A stretch of 64,000 nucleotides of DNA from an alpha proteobacterium HIMB5 (lineage in GTDB: Bacteria; Pseudomonadota; Alphaproteobacteria; Pelagibacterales; Pelagibacteraceae), in contig CP003809.1 in NCBI GenBank assembly GCA_000299095.1, forward strand, positions 1,174,001 through 1,238,000. The letters run 5' to 3'. Positions 17,792 through 26,391 of this stretch are shown here, in pieces. Made by a program: the position numbers and the translations under genes. The notes under the pieces are model-generated. The model searched no databases. It had not been told where the DNA came from and saw nothing but the letters and a program-made list of their open reading frames with translations. How positions within the stretch are numbered: the stretch's first letter is position 1; each line of letters opens with the position of its first letter.

Positions 17792-17793
17792 AC

Positions 17794-18360
17794 TTAACTT
17801 TCTAATTCAACATCCCAATACAAATAGTCCATCCAACTTTTATGAAGAAAGTTTGGAGGAAAATTTTTTCCATTTTTATGAAGATCTTCTGTTGATGGCC
17901 TATACGGGTGTTGGTTTAATTTCATTCCTGAAAATTTCAAAAGTTTTCCACCTTTTTTAACATTACATGTTGAGCAAGCCGTAACAACATTATCCCAATT
18001 TGTTTCTCCACCTTTTGATCTTGGTAATAAATGGTCAAAAGTTAGCTCTTCTTTACTTCCACAGTATTGGCAAGAGAATTTATCTCTTAAAAAAACATTA
18101 AATCTTGTGAAACTTGGTTTTGCTTGAGGAACTATATAATCTTTTAAAGCAATGACACTTGGTAGCTGCATACTAAAGGATGGGCTTCTAATTTCCCTAT
18201 CATATTTACTTACGATAATTACTCTATCTAAGAAGACTGATTTCACTGTGTCCTGCCAAGACCATAATGACAAAGGGTAATAGCTCAGAGGTCTATAATC
18301 TGCATTTAAAACTAATGCAGGACATTTTTCTAAAGAAACATCTTGTTCTATAAAATTCAT
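17794..18360 (-). CDS. HNH endonuclease family protein
   Basis: A 188-residue protein with a C-terminal HNH nuclease fold. Zinc-knuckle cysteines CQYCG and CSTCN flank the catalytic block LTFDHLLPRSKGGETNWDNVV. The N-terminal half (ALVLNADYRPLSYYPLSLWSWQDTV) is the conserved leader of the chromosomal housekeeping HNH family found across alphaproteobacteria and cyanobacteria. It is not a homing or restriction enzyme by context: no intron, intein or methyltransferase is near. Its biological role remains undefined. It is probably co-oriented with the esterase gene upstream. Confidence 0.85.
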   Translation of the reverse strand: MNFIEQDVSLEKCPALVLNADYRPLSYYPLSLWSWQDTVKSVFLDRVIIVSKYDREIRSPSFSMQLPSVIALKDYIVPQAKPSFTRFNVFLRDKFSCQYCGSKEELTFDHLLPRSKGGETNWDNVVTACSTCNVKKGGKLLKFSGMKLNQHPYRPSTEDLHKNGKNFPPNFLHKSWMDYLYWDVELES

Positions 18361-18408
18361 ATCAAAACCATAACTTAATTAAAAATTATTTTCAATATGA
18401 CTAAAATA

Positions 18409-19053
18409 TTAAATTTTTTTTAAGATGTAATTTAATGCTAAACTTGAAGCCTCAATTGGTATATGATGTCCACAATTTTTTACCATATGTGACTCTACAT
18501 TAATTTTTTCTCTTATCAGAAAATCTTTTGCTTCTAATAAAAATGTAGGTGAAACAATATCATCTAATTCACCATGAATTAAAAAAACATCTGTTAAATT
18601 TTTGATTCTCTGTTTTAGATCATTCTGATTTATTATTTTTCCTGAAAAACCAACAATGGAACTAAATTTATCTTCAGAAGTTAGTCCCACATTCAAAGAC
18701 ATCATACATCCTTGGCTAAAACCTGTTAAACATATGTTGTTATTAATTAAATTATATTCTTCTTTAATTTCATTTATAAACTTTTTAAGTATTTCTTCTG
18801 CTTTTTTTGTTTCTTTCAAAATATAGTTTGAGTCATCTTTTGTTAAATCAAACCATTGATATCCAGAGGGATTTATTTCACAAGTTTCATGTCCGTTTGG
18901 GCATATAAAAATTGTATTAGGCAAATGACGTTTCCAATTTAAAGATAACATACTAATATCATTTCCATCTCCTCCATAACCATGAAGTAGTATTATTGCA
19001 TTTTTTATTTCTTTTTCTGGCTTGATAATTTTAGATTTTAGGCAAAATGTCAT
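18409..19053 (-). CDS. Phospholipase/carboxylesterase-family hydrolase
   Basis: A 214-residue alpha/beta hydrolase of the carboxylesterase 2 group. It has the oxyanion region ILLHGYGGDG near residue 22, the nucleophile elbow GFSQGCMMS (Ser), the Asp in HGELDDIVSP, and the His in KNCGHHIP, in the right order for a catalytic triad. No signal peptide is seen, so it is probably cytoplasmic. Relatives hydrolyse short-chain esters or acylated proteins; the substrate here is unknown. It lies 48 bases upstream of the HNH gene on the same strand. Confidence 0.82.
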   Translation of the reverse strand: MTFCLKSKIIKPEKEIKNAIILLHGYGGDGNDISMLSLNWKRHLPNTIFICPNGHETCEINPSGYQWFDLTKDDSNYILKETKKAEEILKKFINEIKEEYNLINNNICLTGFSQGCMMSLNVGLTSEDKFSSIVGFSGKIINQNDLKQRIKNLTDVFLIHGELDDIVSPTFLLEAKDFLIREKINVESHMVKNCGHHIPIEASSLALNYILKKI

Positions 19054-19104
19054 AGTTGAAATAAATTGTTTTATATTTTTTAAAACAATCTAAGATAATT
19101 GTAA

Positions 19105-19308
19105 ATGATATCTGGAGTTCTTGTTAAAATTATTTCAATCACCTTACTCATCGCTGTCGGTGTAGTATTAATATTAGGAATTGGAACTCTTTTTAAAGGT
19201 GGCAGCACAAGCAAAAAATATTCTAATAAATTAATGCAATTAAGAGTTCTTCTTCAATTTATAGCGATTTTAGTCTTAGTTGGTTTTGCATATTTTTTTA
19301 AGAATTAA
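19105..19308 (+). CDS. HIG1-domain twin-transmembrane protein
   Basis: A 67-residue protein of two hydrophobic helices (residues 7-28 and 48-65) joined by a basic loop with the block SNKLMQLRVLLQFIAI. This matches the HIG1 (hypoxia-induced gene 1) domain. In mitochondria such proteins associate with cytochrome c oxidase; a similar role in alphaproteobacterial terminal oxidases is an inference. It is a single gene between the esterase (divergent) and TlpA (convergent, overlapping by 4 bases). The length is normal for bacterial members. Confidence 0.75.
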   Translation: MISGVLVKIISITLLIAVGVVLILGIGTLFKGGSTSKKYSNKLMQLRVLLQFIAILVLVGFAYFFKN

Positions 19309-19814
19309 TTATATTTAGACAGCCAATCAACTATACTTGGATCTTCAAAATCAACTATTCCTATTATTCTAGCAAACTCTTCACCGTTTTTATTTACAAG
19401 CACAGAAGTTGGAACACCCCTTAAAGATAATTCTCTTGCAAGATTTATTTTTGGATCAAAATATGCCTTTAAATTTTTTATGTTTAGATCCTTAAAAAAC
19501 TCTTTAGATTTTTCTATACTGTCGTTACCTACATTTATTGGAAAGATCTCAATATTATTAAGTTTTTTATTTTCTTTAAGTTTGTCCAAAGATGGCATTT
19601 CTTCTTTGCATGGTGCACACCAAATAGCCCAAAAATTTAATAATACAAATTTTCCTCTAAATTCATCTAAATTAATTCTTTTATTTTCTTGATCAAAAAA
19701 ATATAGATTATCATACACTTTTAATTCATCATTAATGACTATGTTTTTGGATGGCGCATTTTCAGTGGCTACTGCATTTGCAAGTAAAAATATATATAGT
19801 ATTAAAATTCTCAT
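19305..19814 (-). CDS. TlpA/ResA-like thiol-disulfide oxidoreductase
   Basis: A thioredoxin-fold protein of 169 residues, exported by an N-terminal signal (MRILILYIFLLANAVA). The active site FWAIWCAPCKEEMPSL contains the CxxC, and the cis-Pro region is LRGVPTSVLVN. TlpA/ResA proteins reduce disulfides in the periplasm, for example on apocytochromes c or copper chaperones for cytochrome oxidase. The next gene on that side encodes a HIG1-like protein, compatible with an oxidase link. It is divergent from argH with only 24 bases between start codons, as is common in alphaproteobacteria. Confidence 0.87.
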   Translation of the reverse strand: MRILILYIFLLANAVATENAPSKNIVINDELKVYDNLYFFDQENKRINLDEFRGKFVLLNFWAIWCAPCKEEMPSLDKLKENKKLNNIEIFPINVGNDSIEKSKEFFKDLNIKNLKAYFDPKINLARELSLRGVPTSVLVNKNGEEFARIIGIVDFEDPSIVDWLSKYN

Positions 19815-19838
19815 AATTAAAAGATATAAATAAATAGC

Positions 19839-21230
19839 ATGACAAATAATAAAAACAATAAAGCAATATGGAATACTAGAATAAAAAAGAAATCTTCTAT
19901 TTTATATCAAAAAGCTGGAAGCTCTTTAGATATAGATAAAAGACTTTTTAAAGAAGATATTTTAGGATCAAAGGCCCATGTTGAAATGCTCTTTAGACAG
20001 AAAATTATTTCTTTCAAAATAAAAAATAAAATCATCTATGGATTGGACAAAATTGAGAAAGAAATAAAAAATAAGAAATTTATTTTTAAAAAAGAATATG
20101 AGGATATTCACATCAATATTGAAAAAAGACTTCATGAAATAATTGGTGAGGAAGCGGGATATATCCATACAGCTCGATCAAGAAATGATCAGGTTATAAC
20201 TGATTTTAAATTATGGATTAAATCTTCTACAAAAAATTTAGATTTTGAAATACAGAATTTGATTAAATCTATTATTAAAATAGCTGAAAAAAATGTTGAA
20301 ACAATAATGCCTGGTTTTACACATTTAAAAAATGCTCAACCGATTTCATTTGCTCATTATTTGTTATCTTTTGTTGAAATGTTTAATAGAGATAGATTTA
20401 GATTTAATAATAACTTAGAAAATTTAAATGAAAATCCACTTGGTGTTGGGGCCTTAACTGGAACTTCATTTAATATTGATAGAAATTACACAACAAAAAA
20501 ACTTGGTTTTAAGAAGCCTACAAACAATTCTGTAGACACTGTTTCTGATAGAGATTTTGTTTTAGATTTTCTATTCAGTTCATCTGTATGTGCTATGCAT
20601 ATTTCAAGAATTGCTGAAGAGTTAATAATTTGGAATTCTGATGCTTTTAGATTGATTTCCTTGAGTGATCAAATAGTTACTGGTTCTTCAATAATGCCTC
20701 AGAAAAAAAATCCTGATCTTCTTGAATTTTTGCGAGGAAAAACAGGATCATCTTATGGAAATCTTTTTTCAATGTTAACAATTTTAAAAGGTCTTCCAAT
20801 GTCTTATTTTAAAGACTTACAGGATGATAAGCAGCTAGTGTTTTCCTCTTATGATAATTTAATTGATAGTTTAAAAATTTTAAACGAAGTTTTTAACAAT
20901 ATAACGCCAAATAAAAAGAATATGATCAAATTAGCTGAAACTGGGTTTATCACTGCAACAGATTTAGCAGACTATCTGGTAAAAAATTGTTCTATGCCGT
21001 TTAGAGATGCATATCAAAAAACAGCATCAATTATAAATTATGCTGAAAAGAGTAAAAAAGAACTTAAGGAATTAACTCTCGATGAATTAAAAAAATTCAA
21101 TCCTAAGTTTACGAGTGATGTACTTTCAATATTCGAATTAAAAAATTCAATAAATTCTAAAAAATCTTTTGGAGGAACGTCTTTTAGTAATATAAAAAAG
21201 ATGATAGTCAAATATAAGAAAAATTTATGA
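19839..21230 (+). CDS. argH: Argininosuccinate lyase
   Basis: Final step of arginine synthesis: splits argininosuccinate into arginine and fumarate. The 463-residue protein carries the superfamily signature GSSIMPQKKNPD with the flexible catalytic Ser loop. HTARSRNDQV and GFTHLKNAQPISFAHYLL are also present, all placed as in known ArgH. It heads a four-gene forward operon (argH, small lipoprotein, lysA, plsC) with start/stop overlaps. The partner genes of arginine synthesis are not in the window. Confidence 0.95.
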   Translation: MTNNKNNKAIWNTRIKKKSSILYQKAGSSLDIDKRLFKEDILGSKAHVEMLFRQKIISFKIKNKIIYGLDKIEKEIKNKKFIFKKEYEDIHINIEKRLHEIIGEEAGYIHTARSRNDQVITDFKLWIKSSTKNLDFEIQNLIKSIIKIAEKNVETIMPGFTHLKNAQPISFAHYLLSFVEMFNRDRFRFNNNLENLNENPLGVGALTGTSFNIDRNYTTKKLGFKKPTNNSVDTVSDRDFVLDFLFSSSVCAMHISRIAEELIIWNSDAFRLISLSDQIVTGSSIMPQKKNPDLLEFLRGKTGSSYGNLFSMLTILKGLPMSYFKDLQDDKQLVFSSYDNLIDSLKILNEVFNNITPNKKNMIKLAETGFITATDLADYLVKNCSMPFRDAYQKTASIINYAEKSKKELKELTLDELKKFNPKFTSDVLSIFELKNSINSKKSFGGTSFSNIKKMIVKYKKNL

Positions 21231-21352
21231 TAAAAAAAATTACATTATTAATCATTCTTAGTCTTTTAACTTTATCTTGTGGTAAAAAAGCTGACCCTGT
21301 TTTCAAAGAAAGCAAGGAAAATAACAGCACTAGAATTATTAATGTAATATGA
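21227..21352 (+). CDS. 41-residue lipoprotein, LptM-like
   Basis: A small ORF fitted exactly between argH and lysA, with an ATGA overlap on each side, which is strong evidence of coding. It has a signal peptide with a lipobox (LTLSC, Cys 18), then GKKADPVF and a polar tail. The C-G-x-K-x-x-P pattern resembles the LptM/YifL lipoprotein of proteobacteria, which also sits near lysA and assists LPS-transport (LptD) assembly. That homology is an inference from position and the short motif. It is easily missed by gene callers because of its length. Confidence 0.75.
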   Translation: MIKKITLLIILSLLTLSCGKKADPVFKESKENNSTRIINVI

Positions 21353-22563
21353 AATATAGAAATAATAATTTTTTCATAGAAAATATAAAAGCTGAAAAAA
21401 TTGCCAAAAAATATGGAACACCTAGTTATTGTTACTCATACTTAAAACTTAGAAATAATATTTTAAACTTTAAGAAAAATTTTAAGATTTTAAACCCATT
21501 AATTTGTTTTGCTGTAAAATCTAATCCTAATTTGCATCTACTAAAAGAAATAAAAAAATTTGGTTTAGGTGCTGACGTGGTTTCCATTGGAGAATTAATG
21601 AGAGCTTTAAAAGCAGGCATTAACCCAAAAAAAATTGTTTTTTCTGGAGTTGGCAAAACAGAAGATGAAATAAGATATGCAATAAATAAGAAAATTTTAT
21701 TATTAAATACTGAGTCTGAAAGCGAAATTAAAGAAATAGAAAAAATATCAAAATCTATGAGAAAGACAATTGATATTGGTATACGTTTGAATCCAAACAC
21801 TGATGCAAAAACTTTGAGTCAAATCTCTACTGGAAAAAAAGAAAACAAATTTGGAATTGATGAAAAACAATTTCTTAACTTAGTAAAATACGTAAAAAAT
21901 TCAAAAAATCTAAATTTAAAATGTTTAAGTGTTCATATTGGTAGTCAGATACTCAATCATAAACCTTACGAGAAAATGTTAAAAGTTTTAGACAGAGTAA
22001 TAAAAAAATCTAATTTTCAATTTAAATTTATTGATTTAGGTGGGGGTATGGGAATTGATTATGATGGCTCAAATAAAAAACTAAATTTAAAAAAATACTC
22101 GAATGCAATTCAAAAATTTATAAAAAACCATAATTCTAAAATTATTTTTGAACCTGGTAGATCAATAATAGGTAATTCTGGTATAATGTTATCGAAAGTT
22201 AATTATATTAAAAAAAGTTCAAGAAAAGATTTCATTATATTAGACGCTGCAATGAATGATCTTATGCGCCCGGCGTTATATAATGCAAAACACAGAATAT
22301 TGCCTTTGAACAAGACTAAACTAAAATCAAAAAAAAATTATGAATTTGTAGGACCCATTTGTGAAAGCACTGATAAATTCTTGAATACAAATAAATTTCA
22401 AAAACTTAATGAAAAAGATTATATAATTATTTGTGATGTCGGAGCTTATGGTATGTCGCTTAGTTCTAATTACAATATGAGACCGAAGGCATCAGAAATT
22501 TTGGTAAATGGTTCAAAAATTAAAATTATAAGTAAGAGACAAAAGCTCAAAGACTTAATATAG
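21349..22563 (+). CDS. lysA: Diaminopimelate decarboxylase
   Basis: Last step of lysine synthesis: PLP-dependent decarboxylation of meso-diaminopimelate. The 404-residue protein shows the PLP lysine in CFAVKSNPN, the phosphate-binding glycines LGGGMGIDY, the EPGRSIIGNSG block, and the CESTDKF active-site Cys motif contributed across the dimer. Its ATG overlaps the stop of the small lipoprotein gene by 4 bases. The standard alphaproteobacterial argH-lipoprotein-lysA order is preserved. Confidence 0.95.
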   Translation: MKYRNNNFFIENIKAEKIAKKYGTPSYCYSYLKLRNNILNFKKNFKILNPLICFAVKSNPNLHLLKEIKKFGLGADVVSIGELMRALKAGINPKKIVFSGVGKTEDEIRYAINKKILLLNTESESEIKEIEKISKSMRKTIDIGIRLNPNTDAKTLSQISTGKKENKFGIDEKQFLNLVKYVKNSKNLNLKCLSVHIGSQILNHKPYEKMLKVLDRVIKKSNFQFKFIDLGGGMGIDYDGSNKKLNLKKYSNAIQKFIKNHNSKIIFEPGRSIIGNSGIMLSKVNYIKKSSRKDFIILDAAMNDLMRPALYNAKHRILPLNKTKLKSKKNYEFVGPICESTDKFLNTNKFQKLNEKDYIIICDVGAYGMSLSSNYNMRPKASEILVNGSKIKIISKRQKLKDLI

Positions 22564-22571
22564 TTTTTGAA

Positions 22572-23273
22572 ATGATAAGAAATTTTTTATTTTCATTTTT
22601 TTTCTTTTTTGGAATAATAATAATCTCTTTAGTTTTCTTGCCTTCATTTTTTCTCCCTCAAAAAGTTGTTTTATTTGGTGGAAAATTAATGGGCTATTGG
22701 TCAGCAATATGTTTGAGAACTTTCTTAAATGTTAAAATTTTAATAAAAGGCAAAGAAAATATGATTTCAAATCAAAAGTTTTTTATTGCTTCATCACACC
22801 AATCGATGTTTGAAACATTTTTTCTTCAAACAATATTTAATTCTCCCGTTTTTATTTTAAAAAATGAACTTTTATTAATTCCTATTTTTGGCTGGTACTT
22901 AAAAAAAATTGGATCTATATCAATTAAAAGAAACAAAATAACAAAAGATAATCTTGGATTTATTGATGATATTATAAAAATGATACAAACTACTAATAGA
23001 CCTTTAATAATTTTTCCTCAAGGAACAAGAGCTTTACCTGACGATAGATCTGATTTTAAAAAAGGGGCTGGAAGAATTTATGAACAAATAAATGTTCCTT
23101 GTCAGCCAATAGCAATTAATTCGGGATACGTTTGGCCAAAAAAAAATCAAAAGACTCCCAATAAAGATATAACAATTTCTATATTAAAAAAAATTGATCA
23201 AGGATTATCAAAAGAAAAGTTTATAGAACTGTTGCAAAAAGAAATTTATGGGGAATTAGATAAGATTAATTAA
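22572..23273 (+). CDS. plsC: 1-acyl-sn-glycerol-3-phosphate acyltransferase
   Basis: Converts lysophosphatidic acid to phosphatidic acid in membrane phospholipid synthesis. The 233-residue protein has N-terminal hydrophobic helices, then the acyltransferase motif SSHQSMFETFF (H-x4-E in place of the textbook H-x4-D, which I recall as usual in alphaproteobacterial members), the FPQGTRA substrate motif and KKGAGRIYE. It starts 8 bases after lysA, so it is probably the last gene of that operon. Its 3' end overlaps dnaN by 4 bases on the opposite strand. Confidence 0.87.
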   Translation: MIRNFLFSFFFFFGIIIISLVFLPSFFLPQKVVLFGGKLMGYWSAICLRTFLNVKILIKGKENMISNQKFFIASSHQSMFETFFLQTIFNSPVFILKNELLLIPIFGWYLKKIGSISIKRNKITKDNLGFIDDIIKMIQTTNRPLIIFPQGTRALPDDRSDFKKGAGRIYEQINVPCQPIAINSGYVWPKKNQKTPNKDITISILKKIDQGLSKEKFIELLQKEIYGELDKIN

Positions 23274-24382
23274 CCTTTCATTGGCATCACAACATAAATA
23301 CTATCAAAATCACCTGGATCTTTAATTAAGGCTGGTGAACCAGTGTCATTAAAGTAGACTTCTATTTTTTCTCCATCTAGTTGAGATGCAACATCAATTA
23401 AATATCTTGAATTAAAGCTTATTTCTAATTCATGATCAAAACTAACGTTTAAGCTTTCTTTACCATCTCCACTATTAGTATTATTTACTGATAGATTTAA
23501 AATATCTTTTGATAAATTAAATTTAACACCATCTTTCTTGTCTAATGACACAGATGCAACTCTATCAACTGAGTCTAAAAATAACTTAAGATCTAGCTCT
23601 AATTTTTTTTGATTATTTTTTGGAATAACTTGAATATAATTTGGAAATTTACCATCAATTAGTTTTGAAATTAAAATACTATTATCTAACTCAAATTTTA
23701 TTTTTGACTTCGCATTAGAAACTTTTACTTCGCCATCATAATTATCAAGTAACGAACATAATTGGAAAATCGTTTTTTTTGGTAATATAATTGGCTCAAA
23801 TTCAATTTTGTTTTCTAATCTAACTTTTGAGATTGACATTCTATGACTATCAGTTGCTGCAGCTGTGAGATAAATTTTATCTTCAACTTCAGTTTGGTGT
23901 AAGTAAATTCCACTCAAATAATGTCTAGTTTCATCATTAGAAACTGAAAATTTACATTTATTTAATAATTTTAATAATTGTTTAGACTTTATTGAAAATT
24001 CATTTTGATTAAAATTTTCATCAGTTAATGGAAATTCAGAGGCATTTATACAATTCAAATTAAATAAAGACTTCTCTGATTCTACTTGAAGTTTACTTTC
24101 ATCTTTTAACGATAAATTTATTTTTTTGCCAGAAGTAAACTTTCTTATTATATCATACATTATTGACGAAGTAGTTGTTGTACTTCCAGGCTCTAAGATT
24201 TCAACATTTTTGATTTGATGGATAAAAATTAAATCAAGATCTGTTGCAGTAATAGTTAAGTTTGAGTTATTAGCATCTAACAAAATGTTTGAAAGAATTG
24301 GCAAAGTGCTTCTTTTTTCAATTACACCTTGGCAATAATTAAGGGCTTGCTGTAAATCTTGTTGGTTAATATTAAACTTCAT
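23270..24382 (-). CDS. dnaN: DNA polymerase III beta subunit (sliding clamp)
   Basis: The ring-shaped processivity clamp of chromosomal replication. The 370-residue protein follows the three-domain clamp layout. It starts MKFNINQQDLQQALNYCQGVIEKRSTLPILSNI and ends with the canonical VYVVMPMKG hydrophobic pocket terminus (YxVMPMR/K). The gene is downstream of dnaA, overlapping it by 11 bases, so both are transcribed together. recF and gyrB are not adjacent. Confidence 0.96.
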   Translation of the reverse strand: MKFNINQQDLQQALNYCQGVIEKRSTLPILSNILLDANNSNLTITATDLDLIFIHQIKNVEILEPGSTTTTSSIMYDIIRKFTSGKKINLSLKDESKLQVESEKSLFNLNCINASEFPLTDENFNQNEFSIKSKQLLKLLNKCKFSVSNDETRHYLSGIYLHQTEVEDKIYLTAAATDSHRMSISKVRLENKIEFEPIILPKKTIFQLCSLLDNYDGEVKVSNAKSKIKFELDNSILISKLIDGKFPNYIQVIPKNNQKKLELDLKLFLDSVDRVASVSLDKKDGVKFNLSKDILNLSVNNTNSGDGKESLNVSFDHELEISFNSRYLIDVASQLDGEKIEVYFNDTGSPALIKDPGDFDSIYVVMPMKG

Positions 24383-25793
24383 TTTCTTGGTTTTTATATA
24401 AAATTTGATTTTTTAACTTGTTAATATTCTCAACCATTTCTGAATCATTTTCTTTTAATTTTTCAATTGTTTTTACTGAATGGATAATTGTTGTGTGATC
24501 TCTATTAGAAAATTCACGACCTATCTCTGGTAATGACTTTGATGTCAAAATTTTTGTAAGATAAATTGCAACTTGTCTTGGTCTTACTAAATATCTAGAT
24601 CTTCTAGCAGATAACATTTCATTTTTGCTGATTTTAAAGAACTTGCAAACTAAAGTTTGAATTAAATCTATCGTAACTTTATTTTCTGAAATATTTAATA
24701 AATCTTTTAATACAACTTTTGTTTCACTAATATTTGGAATTTTATTATAAATTCTTGAAAAAGATACCAGTCTATTAATTGCGCCTACAAGCTCTCTTAT
24801 ACTTCCTGTTATCTCATTACTTATAAAATCTTGAATATCTTGAGAAATTTTTTTTTGATCTGAATATAATGAGGTCAATTCGTCTGCTTTTTTGGCAACA
24901 ATCTCTTTCCTTAGTTGGTAATCGGGTTTTTGTATATCCACAACTAAACCTCCTGAAAATCTTGATTTTATTCTTTCTTGAATTCTAGATAATTTATTTG
25001 GAGCTCTATCTGCTGATACAATAATTTGTGAACCCTTATCTAACAAAGCATTGAAGGTATGAAAAAACTCTTCTTGCATTGCTTCTTTACCATTCATAAA
25101 TTGAATATCGTCTATCAAAAGAATATCCGTATTTCTAAAATATTCTTTAAATTTAACCATTTCATTTGATTTTATAGACTTAACAAATTGGTACATAAAT
25201 CTCTCTGCTGAAATAAACATTACTTTATTGTTTTTTTTCAATTCTAACCCAATCGCGTTTAACAAGTGAGTTTTTCCCATACCAACACCACCATAAATAT
25301 ATAAGGGATTATAATGAGCAATATTTTCAGATACTTTCAAAGACGCTTCATATGCTAATTTATTACTTGTGCCTGTAATAAAATTATCAAATCTTTTATT
25401 AGGATCTATTCGATTATATTGAAGATAAGAATCTTTTATAAATGAAACGTTTTCATCAGTTTTATTTGAATTTGTATCTATTTCAGTAAAGTCTTCAAGT
25501 GATGATTTTTTTTCTATGATCTTAAACTCTATTCTGTAAATTTCTTTTTTGTAATTTTTAATTATTTGTAAAATTTGATCTAAATATCTTGAAGTAATCC
25601 AATCTCTGATAAATCTAGTTGGAACTGATAATAAAACATAATTGTTTATTTCTTCTATAAATTCAATTTTCTTTAACCAACTTTCGTAAATATCAGAGCC
25701 AAGTTTACTTTTCATTTCTGATTTTACTAATTCCCAATCTAATCTATCTGGGCTAACTTGTTTTAAATTTTTATTTGTAAAAGTATTGTTCAT
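24372..25793 (-). CDS. dnaA: Chromosomal replication initiator DnaA
   Basis: Binds origin DnaA boxes and opens the duplex. The 473-residue protein has domain I (WELVKSEMKSKLGSDIYESWL), an acidic linker, the AAA+ domain with Walker A GGVGMGKT at residues 168-175 and Walker B LLIDDIQF, and a C-terminal helix-turn-helix with the signature GREFSNRDHTTI. The ATG lies at the edge of a 286-base AT-rich gap shared with rpsT. dnaN follows with an 11-base overlap. Confidence 0.97.
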   Translation of the reverse strand: MNNTFTNKNLKQVSPDRLDWELVKSEMKSKLGSDIYESWLKKIEFIEEINNYVLLSVPTRFIRDWITSRYLDQILQIIKNYKKEIYRIEFKIIEKKSSLEDFTEIDTNSNKTDENVSFIKDSYLQYNRIDPNKRFDNFITGTSNKLAYEASLKVSENIAHYNPLYIYGGVGMGKTHLLNAIGLELKKNNKVMFISAERFMYQFVKSIKSNEMVKFKEYFRNTDILLIDDIQFMNGKEAMQEEFFHTFNALLDKGSQIIVSADRAPNKLSRIQERIKSRFSGGLVVDIQKPDYQLRKEIVAKKADELTSLYSDQKKISQDIQDFISNEITGSIRELVGAINRLVSFSRIYNKIPNISETKVVLKDLLNISENKVTIDLIQTLVCKFFKISKNEMLSARRSRYLVRPRQVAIYLTKILTSKSLPEIGREFSNRDHTTIIHSVKTIEKLKENDSEMVENINKLKNQILYKNQENEV

Positions 25794-26079
25794 TGTTTAA
25801 ATTTGGAAAAAAAATCATTTATAACTAAATTTTTTTAAGTTCAACAAATTATTATTAAAATTAAAAAAAAAATAAAATCTCGGATTGTATAAATTTTTGT
25901 CACACGAAAAAAAAATTTTGACAATAAAAAATTTTATGTATTAAAAAATATAAATTTTATATTAGATAGTTAATAAAATTTATTTATATTTTATTTACTT
26001 AATCTAAATATAGTTTTAATAAGTTAAAGTTTGATAGATCTGGTAGACTTTATAGTTGTATCAACCAGTGGTATTTATT
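25794..26079. other. AT-rich gap upstream of dnaA
   Basis: This 286-base gap between rpsT and dnaA is the longest gene-free stretch in the window. It is extremely A+T-rich, with long A and T runs. I looked on both strands for DnaA boxes (TTATNCACA) and found none close to consensus, so I do not call an origin. A weak minus-strand promoter for dnaA (TTGAAC at 25839-25844 with TATAAA at 25818-25823, spacing 15) is possible. Near the rpsT end, GTTTGATA (plus strand) pairs imperfectly with TATCAACC as a long-loop hairpin, perhaps the rpsT transcript end. Confidence 0.4.
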
Positions 26080-26340
26080 TTAAAGGGCTGAAATTTTTTT
26101 TGTAATTCTTGAAACGTTTCTAGAGGCGTTTTGTTTTTTAATGATACCTGTCTTAGCAATTTTCATTAACTCTGAATTCAACTTAGGTAAGAATTTTAAA
26201 GCTTCATCTTTCTTTTTCTCTACAATTAATACGTTCATTTTCTTTAGAGCATTTTTATACCTACTCTTACGTGCTCTATTAACAGTTGTCTGTTTAGCTA
26301 TTCTTCTAATTCTTTTAATTGCAGATTTTGTATTTGCCAT
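26080..26340 (-). CDS. rpsT: 30S ribosomal protein S20
   Basis: An 86-residue primary 16S rRNA-binding protein of the small subunit. It opens with the family signature MANTKSAIKRIRRIAKQT and ends with the conserved helix around IIKKQNASRNVSRITKKI. The length and Lys/Arg-rich composition are standard. It lies upstream of dnaA on the same strand and downstream of mutM, with its own promoter in the 51-base gap. This rpsT/dnaA neighbourhood is common in alphaproteobacteria. Confidence 0.97.
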   Translation of the reverse strand: MANTKSAIKRIRRIAKQTTVNRARKSRYKNALKKMNVLIVEKKKDEALKFLPKLNSELMKIAKTGIIKKQNASRNVSRITKKISAL

Positions 26341-26351
26341 AATTTTGCAGG

Positions 26352-26380
26352 GGTATAACCGCTTAAATTACTCTGGTCAA
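26352..26380 (-). promoter_or_regulatory. rpsT promoter
   Basis: On the minus strand, TTGACC (26375-26380) and TATACC (26352-26357) are separated by exactly 17 bases. The -10 box ends 12 bases before the rpsT ATG, so the predicted leader is very short (about 5 bases). It is the only strong promoter-like element in the mutM-rpsT gap. Confidence 0.55.
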
Positions 26381-26391
26381 TATAATATTTG

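Noticed and set aside
17794..18360. HNH protein as mobile or defence nuclease
   Set aside because: No methyltransferase, intron, intein or repeat is nearby, and it belongs by its N-terminal half to the widespread chromosomal HNH family.
22797..22830. Missing catalytic Asp in PlsC (H-x4-E)
   Set aside because: Glu at this position is, as far as I recall, normal in alphaproteobacterial PlsC (HQS-type motif), and the other motifs are intact.
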